DNA from: Candidatus Neomicrothrix sp. UBA2517
Lineage (GTDB): Bacteria > Actinomycetota > Acidimicrobiia > Acidimicrobiales > UBA8592
Direction of reading: 5' to 3'
Assembly: GCA_002341185.1 (NCBI GenBank)
Contig: DDNP01000029.1
Span: 15,669-79,668 of the forward strand
DNA: 64,000 nucleotides
In this document: in pieces, positions 7,722-17,508 of the stretch
Layout of the letters: each line of letters begins with the position of its first letter
Position numbering within the stretch: position 1 is the first letter of the stretch
Notes under the pieces: model-generated
The model's database searches: none
What the model saw: only the letters and a program-made list of their open reading frames with translations
Told to the model about the DNA's origin: nothing
Position numbers and translations under genes: made by a program

Positions 7722-9332
7722 ATGATTACCGAAACAATAAAGAATTCATTAAAGAAAAAGCTTGAAGCGCTTGGCATATCAGTAGCAACTGACGAGATCA
7801 GCCTTGAACGTCCTGCAAACCGAGAGCATGGCGATTGGTCATCCAATGTTGCTATGGTGACTTCGAAAAGGCTCGGGAAACCAGCAAGAGTTTTGGCTGA
7901 AGAGATTGTTGAATCATTAAATGCCGATCCGCCTAAAGGGATAGCTGAAGTTATAGCTGCTGGTCCAGGGTTCATCAATTTCCATATCTCAACTGTTCTG
8001 GCACATGAGGTTCTTCTTAGGGTTCTAGAAAATGGAAATCGTTACGGTTCATCTGATGCTGGTCTTGGGAAACACGTAAACGTTGAATTTGTAAGCGCTA
8101 ACCCAACGGGACCACTTCACGCAGGTCACGCTCGCGGTGCTTGTTATGGAGATGCAATAGGAAACCTCCTTTCATATGTGGGATATGAGGTCCATAGAGA
8201 GTTCTATATGAATGACAGAGGACTCCAAATGAATGTGTTTGGACGGTCACTACAAGCACGAAAGAATAACGAACCCCTTCCTGACGACGGCTATGGGGGG
8301 GAATACGTGATGGAGTGGGCCGATATAATGCCTGAAAACCTCACACTAGAAGAAATTACTGATTGGGGTTGTGAATACGCAAAAACGGATCAGCAAGATG
8401 CGTTAAATCAACTCGGCATTCACTTTGATACATGGTTCAGCGAAAAATCAATGATAGAGAATGGCGAAATAGATCGCGTACTTGAGGATCTAATTACAGA
8501 AGGAGTGGCATATAAGAAAGACGGTGCGACTTGGCTCTCATCCGCTGAATTTGGGGATGACAAGGATCGTGTCCTAATAAAAAGCAATGGTGAATATACC
8601 TATCTGACGCCTGACATTGCTTATCACAGAAATAAATTCGAAAGATCTGATTGGCTAATTAATGTCTGGGGAGCTGATCATCATGGCTACATCGCGCGAA
8701 TGAAAGCGGCCATGCAGGCGCTGGGATACGATTCCGAGAACCTCTCAGTGCAAGTAACTCAGCTCGTTAAACTGCTACGAGCCGGTGAAGAAGTCAAACT
8801 TTCGAAACGGCAAGGCGATATTATCGAGCTACGAAGCATAATTGAAGAAATAGGGGCTGACTCCACTCGATTTATGTATCTTTTACAGTCAGTTGACTCA
8901 AAACAAACATTTGACCTAGAACTCGCAGCATCTAAGGCTATGGATAATCCCGTTTACTATGTGCAAATGGCTTACGCTCGACTTTGCTCAGTGGAACGTA
9001 ATGCAAACGAGCATGGCTTTCAATTTAGCCTCCTACCAATTGACGAGTTAGGTTTACTAGTTCATTCAAGAGAACTAGACATAATCCGAGGTTTAGAAAT
9101 CCTCCCAGAAACGATTGAACTCGCAGCTCGTGAGCTGGCCCCACACAAAATTGTTACTTGGTTGAGAGATTTCGCTAACTCTGTCCATGGCTTTCATCAT
9201 GATTGCTATGTCGTTGGAGACGGCATCAGTAAAGAATTAACAAATGCGCGACTCAACCTCGTAGTAGCATCAAGAAAAGGTCTAAAAGTAGGCCTTGATT
9301 TATTGGGCGTTACCGCTCCCAAACAAATGTAG
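7722..9332 (+). CDS. argS: Arginyl-tRNA synthetase
   Basis: This class I aminoacyl-tRNA synthetase charges tRNA-Arg with arginine using ATP. The 536 residues contain the ArgS N-terminal domain (about 1-90), the HIGH-type motif HAGH (133-136) in PTGPLHAGHARG, the WGADHHGYIARMKA region (316-330), and KLSKR (359-363) as the KMSKS equivalent. The DALR anticodon-binding domain fills the C-terminus. It heads a run with lysA and hom, the common actinobacterial argS-lysA-hom-thrC order. There is no Shine-Dalgarno before ATG 7722; a TATAAA box lies 8 bases upstream, so the message may be leaderless. Confidence 0.97.
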   Translation: MITETIKNSLKKKLEALGISVATDEISLERPANREHGDWSSNVAMVTSKRLGKPARVLAEEIVESLNADPPKGIAEVIAAGPGFINFHISTVLAHEVLLRVLENGNRYGSSDAGLGKHVNVEFVSANPTGPLHAGHARGACYGDAIGNLLSYVGYEVHREFYMNDRGLQMNVFGRSLQARKNNEPLPDDGYGGEYVMEWADIMPENLTLEEITDWGCEYAKTDQQDALNQLGIHFDTWFSEKSMIENGEIDRVLEDLITEGVAYKKDGATWLSSAEFGDDKDRVLIKSNGEYTYLTPDIAYHRNKFERSDWLINVWGADHHGYIARMKAAMQALGYDSENLSVQVTQLVKLLRAGEEVKLSKRQGDIIELRSIIEEIGADSTRFMYLLQSVDSKQTFDLELAASKAMDNPVYYVQMAYARLCSVERNANEHGFQFSLLPIDELGLLVHSRELDIIRGLEILPETIELAARELAPHKIVTWLRDFANSVHGFHHDCYVVGDGISKELTNARLNLVVASRKGLKVGLDLLGVTAPKQM

Positions 9333-9340
9333 GACTAAAA

Positions 9341-10615
9341 ATGGCCGAGAGAATTTCGAGAGCTCTTCTTCCCGATAACACGAGTATTGCTGATGATGGC
9401 ATGGCTATGTTTGGTGGTGTTAGAGCTGATGATTTGGCAAGAAAGTTTGGAACGCCATTATTTGTTTATGATGAAGAACATATAAGGCGTAGATGTCGAG
9501 AAGCTGTTAAAGCCTTTCCTGATGGTGTGTCTTACGCCTCAAAAGCATTTTTGTGTAAAGCCATCGCAAAATTAGTATCTGAAGAAGGGATGGGTCTTGA
9601 TGTCGCAACAATTGGAGAGGCCTATGTTGCTTTACAATCTGGAGTTCCACCAGCAGATTTGACTTTGCATGGAAATAATAAATCGCTGGAGGAATTACGT
9701 TACGCATCAGAAAATAAAATTGGGAAAGTCGTTATTGACAGTTTTGATGAAATGAAAAGAATTGAGCACCTTTACTCAGAAACCCACGAGCCCCTTAAAG
9801 CTCTGATCCGAGTCACTCCAGGAGTTGAGGCCCACACTCATAAATTTGTTACAACTGGGGAAGTGGATTCAAAATTTGGTTTTACAGTACAGAATAGTCA
9901 GGCGAGCGAAGCTATCGAGTGGGCTAAATCCTCAAAATCAATTGATCTGGTAGGATTGCATGCTCATATAGGATCACAGATATTCACAAGTGATTCTTTT
10001 CGTAAATCAACCGAGATCCTTGTCGGCCTTGCCGAGAATTTTGGACTCCCAGAACTTTGTGTGGGCGGAGGGCTAGGAGTTCCGTACCTTAACAACGAGT
10101 CATCAATCTCTATTTCAGAATGGGGGTCTATCGTCCACGAGATAAGTAAATCGGCATCATTGAAACTTGAAATAACAGCAGAACCTGGAAGAAGCATCGT
10201 AGCTACTTCAGCAGTTACCATCTATACGGTTGGAACAATCAAAGAGATTGAAGGGATCCGAACATATGTTGCTGTTGATGGAGGCATGCATGATAACCCA
10301 CGGCCAGCTTTGTATGGAAGTGATTACGAGACATTCTTAGCTCGCTCGATAGATGAACCTCGAGAAAGCAAGATAACTCTGGTGGGTAAACACTGTGAAT
10401 CAGGAGATGTATTGGTCCAGCAAGGAGACATCCAAGGTGACCTTAATGTCGGTGATTTGCTAGTCACTCCTGTAACTGGCGCATATGGACACTCGATGGG
10501 ATCAAATTACAATAAAGTCCTTCGGCCCGCTGTAGTTTTTGTGCGGGGTGGTGAGTCTCGTTTAGTAGTTCGTAGAGAAGAACTATCAGACCTTTTAAAT
10601 AGTGATGTCACTTAA
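9341..10615 (+). CDS. lysA: Diaminopimelate decarboxylase
   Basis: LysA is a PLP enzyme of alanine-racemase fold that converts meso-diaminopimelate to lysine, the last step of lysine synthesis. The 424 residues show the PLP lysine in YASKAF (K68), GLHAHIGSQ, the phosphate-binding GGGLGVPY, and the second-subunit motifs CESGDVL and GAYGHSMGSNYN that complete the active site. It begins 8 bases after argS, so it is co-transcribed. It continues the aspartate-family pathway together with hom and thrC downstream. Confidence 0.96.
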   Translation: MAERISRALLPDNTSIADDGMAMFGGVRADDLARKFGTPLFVYDEEHIRRRCREAVKAFPDGVSYASKAFLCKAIAKLVSEEGMGLDVATIGEAYVALQSGVPPADLTLHGNNKSLEELRYASENKIGKVVIDSFDEMKRIEHLYSETHEPLKALIRVTPGVEAHTHKFVTTGEVDSKFGFTVQNSQASEAIEWAKSSKSIDLVGLHAHIGSQIFTSDSFRKSTEILVGLAENFGLPELCVGGGLGVPYLNNESSISISEWGSIVHEISKSASLKLEITAEPGRSIVATSAVTIYTVGTIKEIEGIRTYVAVDGGMHDNPRPALYGSDYETFLARSIDEPRESKITLVGKHCESGDVLVQQGDIQGDLNVGDLLVTPVTGAYGHSMGSNYNKVLRPAVVFVRGGESRLVVRREELSDLLNSDVT

Positions 10616-10689
10616 ACCCAGTAAATAGCTTTCTTCCGTGAGTAGTACTCAAATAAGATAATTAAGTCATTCTTGTTGCTGTCCTCATG

Positions 10690-10695
10690 TAACTT
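10690..10695 (+). promoter_or_regulatory. -10 box (TAACTT) of hom
   Basis: TAACTT ends 6 bases before ATG 10702. No Shine-Dalgarno precedes the start, and 86 bases separate lysA from hom, so hom-thrC may have its own leaderless promoter. Confidence 0.4.
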
Positions 10696-10701
10696 AGAAG
10701 A

Positions 10702-11985
10702 ATGGGAAATACACAAATACGGATAGGCCTTCTAGGTTTTGGAAATGTTGGTTCAGCATTTATTGCTCTCCTTGAAGAACAGAGGTCAGCAATTGCTGCT
10801 AGGACTGGGCTTGAGCTACGTGTAACCCATGTAGCAGTTAAGGACCTTACTAAGAAACGCAATGGCTTAGATTCGGAAATAGAACTTACTGACGAACCTC
10901 AACAAGTCGTTACAAGCCCTGAAGTAGACATTGTTGTGGAGCTAATGGGTGGGCTGTTTCCAGCAAAAGACCTTATTGAAACAGCCCTAGCTAACAGTAA
11001 ACCAGTCGTAACGGCAAATAAAGAATTACTCTCGAAAGAAGGCAAGGGACTATTTAGATTAGCTGATAAGAAAAGGGTAGATATCCATTTTGAGGCAGCG
11101 GTTGCGGGAGGCATTCCTCTGATACGGGTCTTGCGTGAGTCTTTGGCAGGGGAGCCAGTTGAAAAAATTATGGGGATTGTTAATGGAACCACGAACTATA
11201 TTCTCTCTCAGATGGATGAAACAGGAGCACCTTATGATGAGGCATTATTGGAGGCTCAACAGTTAGGTTATGCAGAAAGCGACCCAACGGCTGATGTGAG
11301 TGGGCAAGATGCAGCGTCTAAGGCGGCGATCATTGCGATGGTTGCATTCGGCGCAGATGTAGCACTAAATGACGTCCTATTTGAAGGAATCGAAAATATT
11401 AGTAGCGCAGATATGGCCTTCGCAAAAAAAACAGGAAACACCATCAAACTTCTGGCTATGGTAGCGCAGCGAGATAATGACCTAGAAGTGCAGGTTTATC
11501 CAGTTATGTTGTCAAAGAATCATCCCTTGTCATCTGTAGGAGATAGCTACAATGCCGTCTTTGTTGAGGGAAATGCTGTTGGTGATTTGATGTTATTTGG
11601 AAGGGGAGCCGGAGGTATGCCTACCGCTTCAGCAGTGATGGGTGACGTTATCGATTCAGCTTTTAACCTTTCAAAAAAAACATACAGGGCTATGGGGACT
11701 TTAGAGGAAGTTTCTCTCATGAAAGCAGGCTGTCAAAAGTCAGCTTATTACATTGGCGTCCAAGTCATAGATGAACCAGGAGTTTTGGCAACAGTAGCTT
11801 CAATATTTGGAGATAATGGTATATCTATTCAAACAATGGAGCAAGAAGGAATGGGTGGAGAAGCACGCCTTATATTTATCACACATGAGGCAGAAGAGAA
11901 TCAATTAGAAGAGACTCTATCCCGCCTTTCAGGCTTATCTTGCGTAGAAAAGCTGGGCACTATTATTAAAGTTCTTGAAGCTTAG
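10702..11985 (+). CDS. hom: Homoserine dehydrogenase
   Basis: The enzyme reduces aspartate semialdehyde to homoserine with NAD(P)H, the branch point to threonine and methionine. The 427 residues show the Rossmann start LLGFGNVGSAF (10-20), the catalytic domain with AAVAGGIPLIRVLRESL and GIVNGTTNYILSQM, and a C-terminal ACT domain (about 350-427, GVLATVASIFGDNGISIQ), the usual site of threonine feedback in the actinobacterial type. It abuts thrC with no gap (TAG then ATG). Homoserine made here also feeds the metY gene near 60.7 kb. Confidence 0.97.
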   Translation: MGNTQIRIGLLGFGNVGSAFIALLEEQRSAIAARTGLELRVTHVAVKDLTKKRNGLDSEIELTDEPQQVVTSPEVDIVVELMGGLFPAKDLIETALANSKPVVTANKELLSKEGKGLFRLADKKRVDIHFEAAVAGGIPLIRVLRESLAGEPVEKIMGIVNGTTNYILSQMDETGAPYDEALLEAQQLGYAESDPTADVSGQDAASKAAIIAMVAFGADVALNDVLFEGIENISSADMAFAKKTGNTIKLLAMVAQRDNDLEVQVYPVMLSKNHPLSSVGDSYNAVFVEGNAVGDLMLFGRGAGGMPTASAVMGDVIDSAFNLSKKTYRAMGTLEEVSLMKAGCQKSAYYIGVQVIDEPGVLATVASIFGDNGISIQTMEQEGMGGEARLIFITHEAEENQLEETLSRLSGLSCVEKLGTIIKVLEA

Positions 11986-13383
11986 ATGCGTTATATAAGT
12001 ACAAGAGGCAAGTCGCCTGAGGTAACTTTTAAAGAAGTACTTCTGAGCGGTCTCGCTCCCGACGGGGGGCTGTACCTTCCAACTTCGTGGCCCCAATTTA
12101 GCGTGGATCAACTTAAAGGAATTCTCGGAGATGATCATAGTTATAAAGACCTAGCGACCGAGATTATTTGGCCTTTCGTAGAATCCTCAATGGAGAAACA
12201 CGATCTTGGGAGATTGGTTGAAAGAGCGTATGATTCTTTTAGTGCAGATAACATCGTGCCGTTGAAACATATCCATAGCAAACTTTGGATTGCTGAGTTA
12301 TTCCACGGACCAACATTAGCTTTCAAAGATATTGCTCTTCAGTTAGTTGGTGAACTATTTGAATTTCAGCTTCAAAACGATTCAGAGAAGATCACGATTG
12401 TCGGAGCAACTTCAGGAGACACAGGTTCAGCAGCAATTGAAGCTTGTCGCGATAGGGAAGCCATGGAGATCTTTATTCTCCACCCGTACGGAAGAACCAG
12501 TGAAGTCCAACGTAGACAAATGACCTCCGTTCGTTCTGCAAATGTTTTTAATATCGCTATTGAGGGGACCTTTGATGACTGTCAGGACTTAGTTAAAGCT
12601 ATGTTTGCTGATGTCAAATTTAGTAACCGTATTAATATGTCTGCAGTCAATTCAATTAATTGGGCAAGAGTGATGGCCCAGATTGTTTATTACTGGTGGG
12701 CATCAATGCAAGTGACAGATAGTGGACCAGTCAATTTCTGCGTTCCGAGTGGCAATTTCGGAAATATATTTGCTGGTCATAGTGCCCACAAAATGGGACT
12801 GCCTGTAGATAAATTTATCGTTGCTTCCAACACAAATGATGTTCTTGATAGGTTCTTTCGAAGTGGTGAAATGGAGCTAAGAGATGTTAAACCAACATTC
12901 TCTCCTTCAATGGATATTCAAATTTCTAGTAACTTTGAACGACTACTGTTTGAGGTTTATGGTCGGAACGGTTCTCTTGTCGAAAAAGCTTTTCGCGAAC
13001 TTCGTACTGACCTCAGCCTTTCAGTGGGCGAAGAAAATCTATTAGAAATTCAAGGCAAATGGTTAAGCCGAAAGGTTAATGACCAAGAGACTTTAGAAAC
13101 AATTTCAAAAATTGCTGATGAATTTGATTACCTAATTGATCCACATACAGCTGTTGGATTAAAAACTGCTGAAAGCTACATGTCTGAACTAGACGCACCA
13201 ATTATTTCCTTAGCAACCGCCCACCCAAGCAAATTCCCGAATGCGGTTGAGCACGCTAGCGGGATTACCCCAAGCCTTCCACAACAACTGAGTGATTTAT
13301 TTGAACGAGAAGAGTCCTATGAAATTTTGCCAAATGATGAACAAGTTGTAAAGGCTTATATCCTAGAACATAGCCGTCGCTAA
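11986..13383 (+). CDS. thrC: Threonine synthase
   Basis: ThrC is a PLP enzyme that turns O-phosphohomoserine into threonine. The 465 residues start with MRYISTRG and have the PLP lysine in GPTLAFKDIAL (K114), GATSGDTGSAAIEA and a phosphate loop in FCVPSGNFGNIFAG. This is the long ThrC type, with the family's own N-terminal subdomain. It starts on the base after the hom stop. The next gene is rho; the homoserine kinase thrB that often sits between thrC and rho in Actinobacteria is not here and must be elsewhere or replaced. Confidence 0.96.
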   Translation: MRYISTRGKSPEVTFKEVLLSGLAPDGGLYLPTSWPQFSVDQLKGILGDDHSYKDLATEIIWPFVESSMEKHDLGRLVERAYDSFSADNIVPLKHIHSKLWIAELFHGPTLAFKDIALQLVGELFEFQLQNDSEKITIVGATSGDTGSAAIEACRDREAMEIFILHPYGRTSEVQRRQMTSVRSANVFNIAIEGTFDDCQDLVKAMFADVKFSNRINMSAVNSINWARVMAQIVYYWWASMQVTDSGPVNFCVPSGNFGNIFAGHSAHKMGLPVDKFIVASNTNDVLDRFFRSGEMELRDVKPTFSPSMDIQISSNFERLLFEVYGRNGSLVEKAFRELRTDLSLSVGEENLLEIQGKWLSRKVNDQETLETISKIADEFDYLIDPHTAVGLKTAESYMSELDAPIISLATAHPSKFPNAVEHASGITPSLPQQLSDLFEREESYEILPNDEQVVKAYILEHSRR

Positions 13384-13553
13384 AATAGATTCACGATTCT
13401 GTTGCTAGATTAGTAATCTTTCCGATAAAGTCAGGTTGTCGGGTGCAGTAGCAATGGACTGAATCGCATATCATTGTGCGGTTTGATGAAGTTCTCCGGC
13501 AGTGAGTGTCAGAAGCCAAACGCTGCTCATAACAATTTAGATTAAAGAGGATA

Positions 13554-15020
13554 ATGACAACTGAAGCCCCAGACCGGAAAGACCTTGAATCCAAAGATAA
13601 GGAATCGTTGTTGGCCATAGCAAAAGCAATGGGTGGCAAGCCTACTTCTCGTTCAACTAAATCAGATTTAGTGGACACAATCATTGAATTAGCGGGTGGA
13701 GGAAGTGTCTCTGATGATATGACTGAAGATGAAAATGCTTCTGATAACGCAGCGTATTCAGCTGACCCAATGGCAGACGCACGCGCAGAAGCCACTCAAG
13801 AACCAAACTTAACAAAAGATAGTGGCAATGAAGAAAATAATGGCCGAAAGGGACGAAGAAGGGGTAAAAGTAAAGAAGCTATGGAGGAATGGACTGGGGA
13901 GCCCGTCGCAGCAGAAGGTCACTTAGATCTTCGAGATGATGGCTATGGGTTCTTGAGAGTTAATGGATTTCTTCCAAGCCGAGATGATGTATATGTCCCA
14001 GTCAAATTTGTTCGACAATATGGGCTTAGAAAGGGGGATCACTTACTAGGGGCATTCCGACCTGCAAATAGATCCGAAAAGAATCCAGCCTTACTTCAGC
14101 TCGATGCAATTAATGGAATTCAAGTTGATGGTGCTCTTGACCGTCCTGACTTTGCTGACCTGACCCCCGTATATCCAAACACTAAACTTAAGTTAGAACG
14201 TCCAGAAGAACCAGAAAATACAACGTCAAGGTCACTAGATTTGGTAACTCCTATTGGTAAAGGTCAACGAGTCTTGATTGCAGCTGACCCAAGGTCTGGT
14301 AGAGAAGATGTAATCAAAGACATTGCCCAATCAATTGAAGGTAATTATTCAGAAGTAAAGCTCTTAGTGCTTCTAGTCGATACACCTCCAGAGCAAGTTA
14401 CCGAGATGAGGAGATGGCTGATTAAATCAGATGTCGTCGCCTCCACGTTTGATCAATCACCAGAAGAACACGTTGCTATAGCTGAGTTAACGATTGAACG
14501 GGCTAAACGAATGGTAGAGCTTGGTGAAGATGTCGCAGTGATCATAGATGGAATGACTTCTCTTGCAAGATCTTACAATCAAATATCAAATAATAATGGA
14601 AGAAATAGCTCCAGTGATGTAGATGCATCTGCTCTATACCTTCCCAAAAGATTCTTCGGTGCTGGAAGAAAAGTTGAAGAAGGTGGCTCTCTGACTGTTA
14701 TTGCAAGTGTGATTAGTGGAACAACATCACGGTTAGATGAAATGTTAATTCAAGAACTTCAGGGAGGAAGCACTTCAGAAGTTTATTTATCGCAAGAACT
14801 ATTTGATGCTCATGGTTCTCCTGCGATTGATTTACGGAAATCCAATACTCAGAATGAAGAATCCCTCAACTCAGATGAAGATCACGAAGCTATTATGAAG
14901 CTCCGTGGTTCAATCCGGAAGGCTATAACAGAAGGTTCACATTCTGATGGAATGGAGTTATTGCTTAAAAAAATCTCAGAGACAGATGATAATTCACAAC
15001 TACTTAGCAAGATCTCTTAG
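13554..15020 (+). CDS. rho: Transcription terminator Rho homologue with degenerate ATPase site
   Basis: The protein is collinear with Rho along its length (488 residues): Rho N-terminal helical domain (about 17-48), an acidic/basic spacer, an RNA-binding cold-shock-like domain (121-170, [11 protein letters not shown]), and the RecA-type domain. The catalytic residues are missing. Walker A, normally PPKAGKT, reads DPRSGRED (245-252), without Lys and Thr. The Asp-Glu-Arg motif reads DTP (276-278). The arginine-finger block, normally GTRKEE, reads NTQNEE (431-436). Walker B Asp332 and PKRFFGA (364-370) remain. There is no frameshift, since homology is continuous on both sides. The context (thrC upstream, rpmE, prfA and prmC downstream) is the normal rho locus. 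It may bind RNA without translocating. Start ATG 13554 follows AGAGGA. Confidence 0.9.
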   Translation: MTTEAPDRKDLESKDKESLLAIAKAMGGKPTSRSTKSDLVDTIIELAGGGSVSDDMTEDENASDNAAYSADPMADARAEATQEPNLTKDSGNEENNGRKGRRRGKSKEAMEEWTGEPVAAEGHLDLRDDGYGFLRVNGFLPSRDDVYVPVKFVRQYGLRKGDHLLGAFRPANRSEKNPALLQLDAINGIQVDGALDRPDFADLTPVYPNTKLKLERPEEPENTTSRSLDLVTPIGKGQRVLIAADPRSGREDVIKDIAQSIEGNYSEVKLLVLLVDTPPEQVTEMRRWLIKSDVVASTFDQSPEEHVAIAELTIERAKRMVELGEDVAVIIDGMTSLARSYNQISNNNGRNSSSDVDASALYLPKRFFGAGRKVEEGGSLTVIASVISGTTSRLDEMLIQELQGGSTSEVYLSQELFDAHGSPAIDLRKSNTQNEESLNSDEDHEAIMKLRGSIRKAITEGSHSDGMELLLKKISETDDNSQLLSKIS

Positions 15021-15094
15021 AAATCATTTCTTCCTTAGGTGCAGAAACTAGTGCCCAAAGGTACGATAACAAGAACGAAATTCATGGAGTAAGT

Positions 15095-15364
15095 ATGAAA
15101 GCAGATATCCACCCCGAATACAGAGCAGTTGTATTCCAAGACACCTCATCAGGCGAATCCTGGATAACACGCTCAACTATCGAAACAGATGAAACAATTA
15201 AATGGGAAGATGGGGAAGAATACCCGCTTGCGAAAGTCCCTATCTCTTCTACTAGCCACCCCTTCTTCACCGGAACAATGACTATCGTTGACACTGCTGG
15301 TCGTGTTGAGCGATTCGAAAAGAGATATGGCAGGAGAAAGCGTTCTACTGACTCCGAAGAGTAA
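15095..15364 (+). CDS. rpmE: 50S ribosomal protein L31, zinc-free type B
   Basis: The 89-residue protein matches L31: [10 protein letters not shown] start, [21 protein letters not shown] and [18 protein letters not shown]. It has no cysteines, so it lacks the CxxC zinc pair of type A L31 and belongs to the zinc-independent type B. L31 bridges the ribosomal subunits. The position between rho and prfA is the normal rpmE locus. ATG 15095 follows TGGAGTAAGT, a good Shine-Dalgarno. Confidence 0.95.
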   Translation: MKADIHPEYRAVVFQDTSSGESWITRSTIETDETIKWEDGEEYPLAKVPISSTSHPFFTGTMTIVDTAGRVERFEKRYGRRKRSTDSEE

Positions 15365-15385
15365 TTCAAGCTATTCAATTTAGCT

Positions 15386-16369
15386 ATGGTCGAACCTGAG
15401 CAACTAAAGCAATTAAATTTTGCGAAGCTTAACAGCCTACTGAGGAACACGTTTCCTCCAGCGCAATACACGGACAAGTCAACGAATTCTGCGGTCATAC
15501 TTGAATCAGGTGAGAGAAGTTTCGCATACATAACTAGCGATTCTGTTTCGTCACTTTCTGTAGCTTTGACTCTAGTTGACCCAAATATGAATTTGAATCT
15601 TGTGCTTGATGCGGAAGATATTGAGATTGCTCAACAAATATTAGGCCTAAAAACACAATGTACTCTTTGGACAGTAGATAAGGATTCTTTATCGCAACAT
15701 TCTCCCATCAGCCCTCTGCAAATCTCTACTAAAGTATCTGTGAGTAATGAAATACTAGAAATACTTGAGAGAACTCATTGTGATGTCTTGACAGAGCATG
15801 GAATTGTGAAGGCTTATGTCAAGGGATTAGAAGTAGCCCAAGTCCTGGAGGATGAAAACAAGGTGGGTCACCTGCAGGTCGGCGTAGGAATTTATGACCA
15901 AGAAGCCCACAAGTTAATTGATCCTACAACCCAAGTTGAGATGAAACTCCAGAAAATAATTGATGAAATTCTAAAATATAGAAATAAGAATAGTATTCCG
16001 CACCCTCTTAATAGAGTGGCGAGAGCTAAGTGGCTCATCTACGAACTTGCCCAAGCACATGAGGATTATGGGTTAGAAAATTTTCAAGTCATACCATCGC
16101 CTATTGGGTCTATGAAGATCTCTGAGAATTTTCCAGCTTTTGCGACGGCTAGAGCAGGGGCTAAATTTATATTATCTGTAAGTTATGTAGGGGCGGATTT
16201 AAATGCTGTCCCAGCAGCAGCTCAGTTATTGTCAGCAACCTCAGCAGATGAGATTTGGTTCTTCCATCCACCGATGGATAATCATAAAGCTATCCAAAGA
16301 CAAGCTGAACATCTCCAGGTCCCAGCGAAGTTTATACCTATCAACGAACCATGGCCTAAAATTAATTAA
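15386..16369 (+). CDS. Conserved-context protein of unknown function (327 aa)
   Basis: I do not recognise this family. The protein is soluble, with no signal or membrane helix. The first ~150 residues are beta-rich with hydrophobic and Ser/Asp segments (VILESGERSFAYITS, MNLNLVLDAEDIEIAQQILGL). The second half has a charged helix region (QKIIDEILKYRNKNSIPHP, RVARAKWLIYELAQAHEDYG) and ends ADEIWFFHPP...KFIPINEPWPKIN. The start is ATG 15386, 21 bases after rpmE, without a strong Shine-Dalgarno. It sits between rpmE and prfA, so a translation- or ribosome-linked role is possible by context only. Confidence 0.8.
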   Translation: MVEPEQLKQLNFAKLNSLLRNTFPPAQYTDKSTNSAVILESGERSFAYITSDSVSSLSVALTLVDPNMNLNLVLDAEDIEIAQQILGLKTQCTLWTVDKDSLSQHSPISPLQISTKVSVSNEILEILERTHCDVLTEHGIVKAYVKGLEVAQVLEDENKVGHLQVGVGIYDQEAHKLIDPTTQVEMKLQKIIDEILKYRNKNSIPHPLNRVARAKWLIYELAQAHEDYGLENFQVIPSPIGSMKISENFPAFATARAGAKFILSVSYVGADLNAVPAAAQLLSATSADEIWFFHPPMDNHKAIQRQAEHLQVPAKFIPINEPWPKIN

Positions 16370-16422
16370 ATAATAAATATCTTTGAATTTAGAGAACGTC
16401 ACGTTCCGCTTCCAAATGCGGG

Positions 16423-16428
16423 TATTCT
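16423..16428 (+). promoter_or_regulatory. -10 box (TATTCT) of prfA
   Basis: TATTCT ends 6 bases before the ATG of prfA. No Shine-Dalgarno is present, consistent with leaderless expression of prfA-prmC-tsaC. Confidence 0.45.
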
Positions 16429-16434
16429 CACTTC

Positions 16435-17508
16435 ATGGCAGATCTTCATGAAGAACTAGAGCAAGAGTTCCTTGATATTCAGGATCGGTTAGGTGATCAA
16501 GACCTTCTTGCTGACCAAGCGGAGTATGCGAAAGTAGCAAAACGCTACAGCGAACTTGAAGATATTGTCAGATGCATAAGAGATATCCGCTCAGCGAACG
16601 AAGACATTGAGACAGCAAAAGAAATGCTGAGTGAAGCCGATGGGTCGGATCGAGAAATATTGCGAGAAGAAATCAATAACACACAATCTCGGCTTGATTC
16701 ACTAGAAACAGATTTACGCCAGTTGTTAATACCTAAAGATCCTAACGAGACCAAGAATGTAATTCTTGAGATCCGAGGGGCAGAAGGAGGAGAAGAAGCA
16801 AATCTTTTTGCCCGCGATCTTTTTGAAATGTATACCAGTTTTGCAAGCAAGCGAGGGTGGAAACTAGAAGTCTTAAATAGTCAGCAATCCGATAAGGGCG
16901 GTTTTACAACAATTACTTTCATGCTTAAAGGGAATGACGTTTGGAGCCAAATAAAATATGAAGGTGGCCCACATAGAGTCCAAAGAATTCCTGTCACTGA
17001 AACACAAGGTAGAGTCCATACTTCTTCAGCGACTGTCTCAGTTCTTCCCGAGGCCGAAGAAATTGATATCAAGATCGAAGAGTCCGATCTCCAAGTAGAT
17101 GTTTTTCGTTCTTCTGGCCCAGGGGGTCAATCGGTGAACACTACGGACTCAGCCGTTCGAATAACGCACAAACCGACCGGAATTATTGTCTCGATGCAAG
17201 ACGAAAAGAGTCAACTTCAAAATAAGGCTCGAGCAATGGTCGTTTTGCGTTCTCGCTTGCTCCAAGCAGAGCAAGACCGTTTGCAAGCTGAGCAATCAGC
17301 TTCAAGGAAAGGACAAATGGGCAGTGGAGGTCGCTCAGAGAAAATACGAACGTATAACTTTAAAGAGAATCGAGTCACGGACCATAGAATAGGACTCACT
17401 TTATACAAATTGGACCGGATACTTTCTGGAGAAATAAACCAGGTCATTGATGCCTTAGCAGAGCACGAGAGAGCAATGCAGCTGACTGCAATCGAAAATA
17501 ATGAATGA
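16435..17508 (+). CDS. prfA: Peptide chain release factor 1
   Basis: RF1 reads UAA and UAG and triggers peptide release. The 357 residues have a coiled N-terminal domain (1-100), the codon-reading tripeptide PVT (186-188, PxT type, RF1 rather than the SPF of RF2) and the GGQ loop (230-232, SSGPGGQSVN) whose Gln is methylated by PrmC, encoded immediately downstream. The C-terminus carries the expected FKENRVTDHRIG block. The gene overlaps prmC by 8 bases, so modifier and substrate are translationally coupled. Confidence 0.97.
   Translation: MADLHEELEQEFLDIQDRLGDQDLLADQAEYAKVAKRYSELEDIVRCIRDIRSANEDIETAKEMLSEADGSDREILREEINNTQSRLDSLETDLRQLLIPKDPNETKNVILEIRGAEGGEEANLFARDLFEMYTSFASKRGWKLEVLNSQQSDKGGFTTITFMLKGNDVWSQIKYEGGPHRVQRIPVTETQGRVHTSSATVSVLPEAEEIDIKIEESDLQVDVFRSSGPGGQSVNTTDSAVRITHKPTGIIVSMQDEKSQLQNKARAMVVLRSRLLQAEQDRLQAEQSASRKGQMGSGGRSEKIRTYNFKENRVTDHRIGLTLYKLDRILSGEINQVIDALAEHERAMQLTAIENNE

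Noticed and set aside
7613..7978. 121-codon minus-strand frame opposite the argS start
   Set aside because: It lies over the conserved argS N-terminal domain; composition is that of a mirror frame.
13554..15020. rho considered as a pseudogene
   Set aside because: The frame is intact over 488 codons and conserved both sides of the changed motifs; substitutions are scattered point changes rather than decay.
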